64,000 nt of DNA from Eucommia ulmoides. Its lineage: Eukaryota > Streptophyta > Magnoliopsida > Garryales > Eucommiaceae. Below the pieces are notes generated by a model that was not told the DNA's origin, did no database searches, and saw only the letters and a list, made by a program, of their open reading frames with translations. Location: NCBI GenBank assembly GCA_016647705.1, contig CM028339.1, positions 16,386,803 through 16,450,802 of the forward strand, read 5' to 3'. Positions 58,226-64,000 of this stretch are shown piece after piece. A program made the translations under genes and the position numbers. Within the stretch, counting starts at the first letter, position 1, and the number at the start of each line of letters is the position of its first letter.

Positions 58226-58672
58226 TAGGGGTGGTAATGGGCCGGACTCGGTTCCGGACTTTACCTATGGTATTAGGAAAAAAAAAACTAAGCCCTAGCC
58301 CTGCCCAGTCCTATGATCGGACCTTACTTTCATGTTCAAACCCGACCTTACAAAAAAAAATCAAGCTCAAGCCTAGTCCGCCCCTATATTTTTTTTTTTA
58401 ATTTTAAAAATAAACACTAAAATATAGACATAAAAATCGATCAACAACAATACGAGACTCGCGGCAAAGAAAAACAATCGACGGCGAACGAAAAAGGCGA
58501 ATAGACGCGATCGACGGCGAATGAACGTGATAGACGACAGTGGCGAGAAAATAGAGGTAGACAAGGAGGGAGGGAGGGAGGGGGAGAGGTTTTGGGAATG
58601 AAGATTGAAGAGGTGGGCACAAGACGGTAAGCGGCAAATGAAATGAAATAAATTAGGGTTGGGTTTGTTTGA

Positions 58673-58749
<77 letters not shown>

Positions 58750-58830
58750 TACTTGGGCCGAGCCAGGCCGCCCTAAAAAAAATTGATAAGACCCTAGTCT
58801 GGCTTTAAATTTGATCGGGCCAACATAAAA
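58226..58830. repeat. Inverted-repeat element of the GGGTGGTAATGGGCCGG type
   Basis: Left part GGGGTGGTAATGGGCCGGAC, with CCTAGCCCTGCCCAGTCC further in. The right part, on the other strand, has GGCCTGGCTCGGCCC and GCCAGACTAGGGTC (58828-58745). The halves are imperfect inverted copies around a 350-bp middle with (GGGA)n at 58566-58583. Such gggtggcaatgggcc elements are widespread in plants; the class is not certain. Confidence 0.5.
58672..58743. repeat. Compound (CT)n(TA)n microsatellite
   Basis: About 13 CT units followed by about 22 TA units. Confidence 0.95.
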
Positions 58831-61800
58831 AAATCATTACAGAATATACTACCAGTAACCACAACCACAAACATAAAAAATAATAATGAATTTTAATTGT
58901 TAACATGTGTTTTCAAAGACAATAAATCCGTGCCTGAAACAAACATTATTAAAACAAATAACAATAACTTAATTACCTCATAATATCTTCACCAGTGTAG
59001 AACTTTTTCACCCAATTTGTACAATAATCAACGAAGTTAATGAATGCCTTTATACATTAAGATAACGTTTCACTTACCCACATCTATAGATGGCACTTCC
59101 CCAATATTTTTTTAACCTCTTCGGTAATATCATTATGTAAAAAACATTCAACTCACCATTAATTTGATCTGATTAATCTTATACAAAAGGTTCAATAACC
59201 ATTCAATTAATCAGATTCAGAAATTTAGAACAAAAACAAATTCAAACAATCATCGATATGCCCGAGTACAAATGAACTATAAAATGGGAAACAATTCAAT
59301 AAAATTTACAATTACAAATTTACAAAGCAAATATGCACCACCAATACAGAGAATACTGGGTTCTGTAAAGCACCTAATGTTAAGAACTTTGTTTTAGTGT
59401 TTGATCTTAGGCTTCTTCACAATCATGTCATTGCAGTGAGCATGGTGACATATTACATTAAATAAATGGATTAACTGCAGCAAATCACAAATAAAATGTA
59501 GCAAATTGCAAATGAAATTCAGGAAATTGCAAATGAAAACAAAACCTGCGGAAAATCAAAATGAAACAAATTGCAAATTGAAACGAAATTAATTAGGAAA
59601 GAAAATAGAATGAAAAAAAAACAATGAAACATATCTAAAAAAATGAGATTTGAGGCCAAACCTGGATATCAAAACGGAACCCAATTTGAAGATCAAAATG
59701 AAAACAAACCCCAAAACATAAATGGACTGCAGTGTTAGTACGTAGAAACAAAAATTCACATCACAATATGAGAAAAGTATATAAAAATTCCAATGGTCAA
59801 AAATCAAAAGTATAATACCTAAACAAATCAAACAGTGAAAATGATCAAATTGGATTAAAACATAAATGAAAAAGGCCAAGAACAGTGTTCCAGTGAACTG
59901 TACAACTCAAATCAGCTCTAAACAGCAACAATGGCAAAACCAATGGAATTAGAAAATTCAACACAATCAAACTCTAACCAAACCAACCCTGAAAAATTAA
60001 GTCGAAACCTAGAAAATTCCAATTAGAACCCGACTGTAAAGATCGGATCGATTTTCATGGGATGAAGTCGAATCGGGTTGTTTTCTTGTTTGAAGACAGT
60101 ATTTATGAAATCAAATTTATTTTTATTTTCAGAAATCTTGGAACAGAAACAAATAAAAAAAATAAAATCTAAGAGTAGGAAAACAGGGGATGTTGACCTA
60201 TAAATGTGATTTAACTTCGTCGTTTGTGAGGCCATCCACATGCATGAGGTCTCTAATATGTATAGGAGTTGCAGCTTTAATATTGGCCACAGATTTGCAC
60301 CTCAAATCAATAGAAAGGCATTTAAATGATACCTAGCAAAGAAAAAATATAGAAACAAAAAACAAAGACACTAATAAAAAACATAAACACCCAACAAAAA
60401 CATTAATCTTGAGGTAAGAGAGAAGAATGGGCGTCGAAACATACCTGAAATTTCTGAACAGAACACTAATGTAAATAGAAACACAAATTCGAATATTAGG
60501 GTTTGAAAATTATGGGAAAACAAGGTTGAACATACATGCAATTTCTAAAATAAAGGAGAAATATCGAAGCAACCTATTCAACAAACTATCGTTGAGAAGA
60601 CAAACGCAGAAAGGAAGGTCGTGTTTGGTCAAAAAAACATAGGGCAAGACACCACATAAGAACATAAACAAATAAAACAATGATATGAAGTTTGGTAATT
60701 AAAAATGCTCCCCTAAAATTGCTTGGAACTGAAACATAGGACCCTACACTTTTAAAAAAAAAAAAAAAAAAAACTTTAAGTGTTGAGGGGTTCCATTCCC
60801 CTCTCATGCATATTAGGGTGTGGGTCTCCAATCCCATCCGTGTGAGGGTGTGTGAGTTGGGTGCATGAGTACAAAGGCATTGTAATCAAAAGAATCAACA
60901 ATATCTCAAATCAACAATATTTCAGATTTCAAACCAGCAATATCTCAAATCAGCAATATTTCATAATTCAAATCAACAATATTTCAATCACAGCAAAATC
61001 GAAAAATGGATAAGAGAGAGAAATCAATTGATTTGAACAAATCTGATATTGGATTGAAACTAACCTGTTTGGTTGCCGAATGAATCAGAAACACTTGAAA
61101 AAAACACAGTAAACAAAAACAAATGTACGCTTTTTTGTTCCAAGTTTTCTTTGAACGGAAACACTAAACAGAAACACTCAACAAACGCGAACTAAATAAG
61201 CACTAAACAAACGTTAAAGAAGATAATGACCTGAGTACCAAATTAGGTCATTCCAAATCTCAAAATTGAAGACTCCCAATTCCTTTCATGGCTATTGCTG
61301 CAGCAAGCAAGTATTTCATCTGCATATCATATGTACCAATTAAAATACCATTTCTTTTTCAAACATATCTAATAGAATGATGAAACCCAAGAATCATACA
61401 AACGCGTGCTAAATCTAATCGATGACCCATGACCTTATAGGTGCGTTTGGATGTGGAATTTAATTTGCGAAATAGAAACCTGCGAACTTTGAACCAAAAA
61501 AAATGAGAATTACAGTAGGCATGAATGTAGAGAAGTAAAACAACAAAAATGCAAAGATGCAAAACTACAAAAATTACAGTAGGCTTCCAAAGTTTCAGAA
61601 GCATTTTGATTCATTCAGTCCAGTTGCAAACAGTACAGTAGGCTTTCCCAAAAAAACTGTGTAAAAATAATCAAAATCAACCCAAGAAAAAGATTTTTTC
61701 TGGATTTTCTGGTATGAAACATAATTTTTTTAATTCAATTTTTGAAAAGGAAGAACAATAATTTGATGACCCATCAAAGTGAACAAATTACCCTAATCCA

Positions 61801-62030
61801 TCTCAATTTGTTGTAGTTAGAATCAACATTCATCATTTGTCAGCTAACACAAAAGATCTTTTTTTTTTTTTTGAAATAAAGGATCATAAATTCCTAAATA
61901 TTATGTTCTAATCTCACTTCAAATATGCAATTATCTCATCAAAATCAAGCCCCTCTTCACCACATTTCATCAATATTTATATAAATTTTTAAAACTTGGA
62001 CTTTATTGTTGATCATCGCCGACGTCACTG
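58831..62030. other. Long AT-rich intergenic region, no recognised gene
   Basis: No frame shows known motifs. Noted: four related GCAAATGAAA-type units at 59480-59540, a minisatellite at 60890-60985, and A/T homopolymers near 60750 and 61859. Several GTTTGGATG-type texts near 61445 are common close to plant transposons. Exons of a host gene with unfamiliar short coding parts cannot be excluded. Confidence 0.5.
60890..60985. repeat. Minisatellite AATCAACAATATTTCA
   Basis: Five degenerate units of 16-23 bp: (A)ATCAACAATATCTCA, AATCAACAATATTTCAGATTTC, AACCAGCAATATCTCA, AATCAGCAATATTTCATAATTC and AATCAACAATATTTCA. Confidence 0.85.
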
Positions 62031-62189
62031 CCTTCATCAGTATAATCCGGATCTCGCGTCGGATCGAGCAACGACTTGAATGTGTCATCTAGTCCTTTTT
62101 TCCATTTTGATTTTACCGAAAAACAAACAATCACACACAAAAAATTTGTAACAAACAATGCTATGAAGAACGCCAAAGCATTAAAAATT

Positions 62190-62990
62190 ACCTATGAATG
62201 GGAAGCCCCAAATGCACACCGTTTCCCATCCAAGGCGACCTTGATGGTCTGCTACAAACGCAACAAATCCATGGAGGAAAGAAGATGTGGTGGAACTTGA
62301 GTGGAAGTGAAAGAGAGGAAAAAAGCCCCAAATGCACACCGGTAATCGCAATCCAGATCCAGCCTCGCCGCAACCACCGTCTGACCACGCAAACTTTACC
62401 GGCCCCAAATCCGACTACCACAACGCATCGCCATCCAGATCAGACCACCCCGACCATCACCATCCAGATCTACCCACCGCCGGCCATCACCATCCAGATC
62501 CAACCACCCCGAACGTCATCGCCCCCAAATCTGACCACCGCGACGCATCACCATCTAGATCCGACCTCGCCACGATCACCGCCGGACATCGCCAGCCAGA
62601 CCGTCGCCAAACTTCACCGCCTTCAAATCCAACCATCGCCATCCTGATCTGGCCATTTCGAACCAGATCGGGAGTGATATCGATAGTGAGATCGGGAGCA
62701 GTGAGTGAAACGACGTGAGCGGCGAGATTGGCAGCTAGATTCGGGGGCGAAGGCAATGGCGAGATTCGCCAATGGCGACGGTGAGCTGCGGATTCAATTT
62801 CGACGACGGTTGGGGACGCGAAGGCGATGGCGATGGCGAGCGACTGGGATGGCGATGGAGGAAGATCGACAATGGAGAAAGATCGGGTGAGAGTGAGGGT
62901 GAGATAGAGAGTGAAACGGTACAGAGAAGGTGAGAAGGGTGAGAGTGGGTAGGGGCGACTTTACAATAACCCTAATTTTGATTTTCAATT
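62190..62990. repeat. GC-rich region with ACC-rich minisatellite
   Basis: From 62340 to 62660 degenerate units of about 35-60 bp carry CATCACCATCCAGATC (62457, 62486; variants at 62427 and 62549) and CCACCCCGA. From 62720 to 62940 a mirrored GA/GGC-rich part follows (GGCGATGGCGATGGCGA). AAGCCCCAAATGCACACCG occurs twice (62203 and 62323). All six frames are partly open because of composition; no protein family is recognised. It resembles GC-rich cargo as in 55742-57455. Confidence 0.65.
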
Positions 62991-63267
62991 TATATGTAGA
63001 TTAAAAATGATCTAACATTTACCAATATGTTTGATAATTGTCTCTTGATCCGACGACCCTATTTATAAGTGAGCTGATTTATTATATAGATATTCACTGA
63101 CGGATAGAATTTCAAATGAGAAAACAAATATAGTAAAGAAGATTGATGATTACCTTGCTAACAAATATACAATAAATACACAATAATATTAAAAATAATT
63201 TTGTCTCCTTGGATATTGACTAGTTATTTTACCAAGAACACCCCGTTAGAAACATTATAAAATCCAA

Positions 63268-63480
63268 GAGGTGTTCGTCTGGTTGGCAAGGGGATATGCT
63301 CCATTTCCTTATCAATCAGGGTTCGATTCTCCTAAAAAATATTTCGATATGGAAGAGTGCGCTCTTAAGATTATCTAAAGCGGTGATTAGTCAAGATACA
63401 CTTAAGTTGGTCAGGACACATCTTACTGTAAAAGTGTAAAAAAAATTAAAAAGTGAGAAAAAAGAAAAAAAAAAAAGAAA
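63268..63480 (+). mobile_element. tRNA-derived SINE
   Basis: A box-like TTCGTCTGGTTGGCAAGG (63273-63290) and B box GGTTCGATTCTCC (63320-63332) are spaced as in tRNA genes. They are followed by an unrelated 100-bp body and an A-rich tail from about 63430. No cloverleaf can be folded downstream, so it is a SINE and not a tRNA gene. The Pol III promoter would drive its transcription. Confidence 0.75.
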
Positions 63481-64000
63481 AAAGGAAACGTTATTAAAAA
63501 ATTCATAAATATATCTTGCTTTATGGAGTGGTGATTGAAGGAAACAGGAGATTGATTGAAGATTCTGTCTTTTTTTTAAAAAAAATAAAATAAAAAAATC
63601 TATAATTATTCTGGGTGTTTAGAAAAATTAATTTAAATAATAAAAAAAAAAAAAAAAAATATTAGTTTGAGATAATTTCATAATTTTTTCGGTGATTTTT
63701 TTTTTTTCAAAGTTGATTCATTAGGATAGTTAATTAGTTATTTCTTTAATTTATTTAAATAAATTATTTTTATATAACTATTTTACACTAAACCTGAATA
63801 TTTAAACAAATAAAGAAGTTTAATAAAAAGATATTTCACAAGGTATTCCAAGATTTGCAACTATGTATTTAGTCTTCTTGGTGTAAGAGTTCAACTTGCA
63901 AATGTGAAAAAAAAAAAAAAAAAAAAATTCAGTTACCAAAAAGTTCTCATATAATGACAAAACTATCAAATACATATTTTTTAAAAATATGTTACAAAAT
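63481..64000. other. AT-rich non-coding end of the window
   Basis: Homopolymer runs of A and T (63572-63600, 63640-63660 and 63907-63927). No gene or element recognised. Confidence 0.6.

Noticed and set aside
58404-58637. Minus-strand Pro/Ser/Leu frame near a GC-rich patch
   Set aside because: Inside an inverted-repeat element; composition only.
59589-59879. Hydrophobic 96-residue minus-strand frame, membrane-protein-like
   Set aside because: AT-rich sequence gives Phe/Ile/Leu-rich frames by chance; no start context, motif or neighbour supports it.
63268-63345. tRNA gene
   Set aside because: A and B boxes are present, but no acceptor stem or complete cloverleaf follows, and an A-rich tail ends the unit; called a SINE.

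Overview
The window reads as nuclear, intergenic DNA of a flowering plant, most likely a eudicot. It is AT-rich and dominated by plant-type LTR retrotransposons of both superfamilies, with primer-binding sites for initiator tRNA-Met (TGGTATCAGAGC type) and tRNA-Asp (TGGCGCCGTTGCCGGGGA type). It also holds a plant RepHel Helitron, L1-like LINE debris, a tRNA-derived SINE, several foldback/MITE elements and one intact plant gene. That gene, at 50020-51195 (+), encodes a cold-shock-domain protein with eight CCHC zinc knuckles, of the GRP2/CSP family. Everything else that codes is a decayed transposon gene. Species cannot be told from the sequence alone.

Layout, left to right. 1-2361: Ty3/gypsy remains in the unusual order pol tail - LTR - PBS - gag (minus). 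2437-3255: decayed Ty1/copia gag-protease. 3500-3960: end of a Tat-type gypsy LTR, abutting a LINE reverse transcriptase fragment (3961-4421). That LINE is split by a complete but dead Ty1/copia element of Tork/TNT1 type (4427-9565). 9752 to about 16.2-16.6 kb: RepHel Helitron (minus) with its 3' hairpin and CTAG end. About 16.64-17.29 kb: copia gag-like debris. 17.3-20.7 kb: a large GAAACA-hexamer satellite whose right part is a higher-order A-B-B repeat. 20.7-23.09 kb: Athila-like 5' leader, tRNA-Asp PBS and LTR (minus). 23091-28963: 3' half of a Tat-lineage gypsy element (RNase H, integrase, 3'UTR minisatellite, 2.5 kb LTR).

28.96-45.94 kb is a nested Athila-like element (minus). Its gag is interrupted by a 2.5 kb solo LTR (30191-32697), and its 5' LTR is split by an 11.1 kb SIRE-type copia element (33818-44929) flanked by a perfect 5-bp duplication. 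The whole sits in a LINE endonuclease fragment (45936-46549). 46.9-49.75 kb: a palindromic MITE, then a 2.3 kb Mutator-like foldback element whose arms are inverted arrays of about 187-bp repeats. It ends 273 bp before the start codon of the CSP gene. 51.2-64 kb: no recognisable host gene; MITEs, a possible TIR element with GC-rich cargo, microsatellites, GC-rich repeats and a SINE.

The retroelement genes carry many stop codons and frameshifts, many of the C-to-T/G-to-A type (CGA to TGA, CAA to TAA, TGG to TGA/TAG), as expected of old methylated heterochromatin. None appears autonomous. The only functional unit I can support is the CSP gene. The most unusual structures are the A-B-B hexamer satellite and the inverted-array foldback element beside the CSP promoter.
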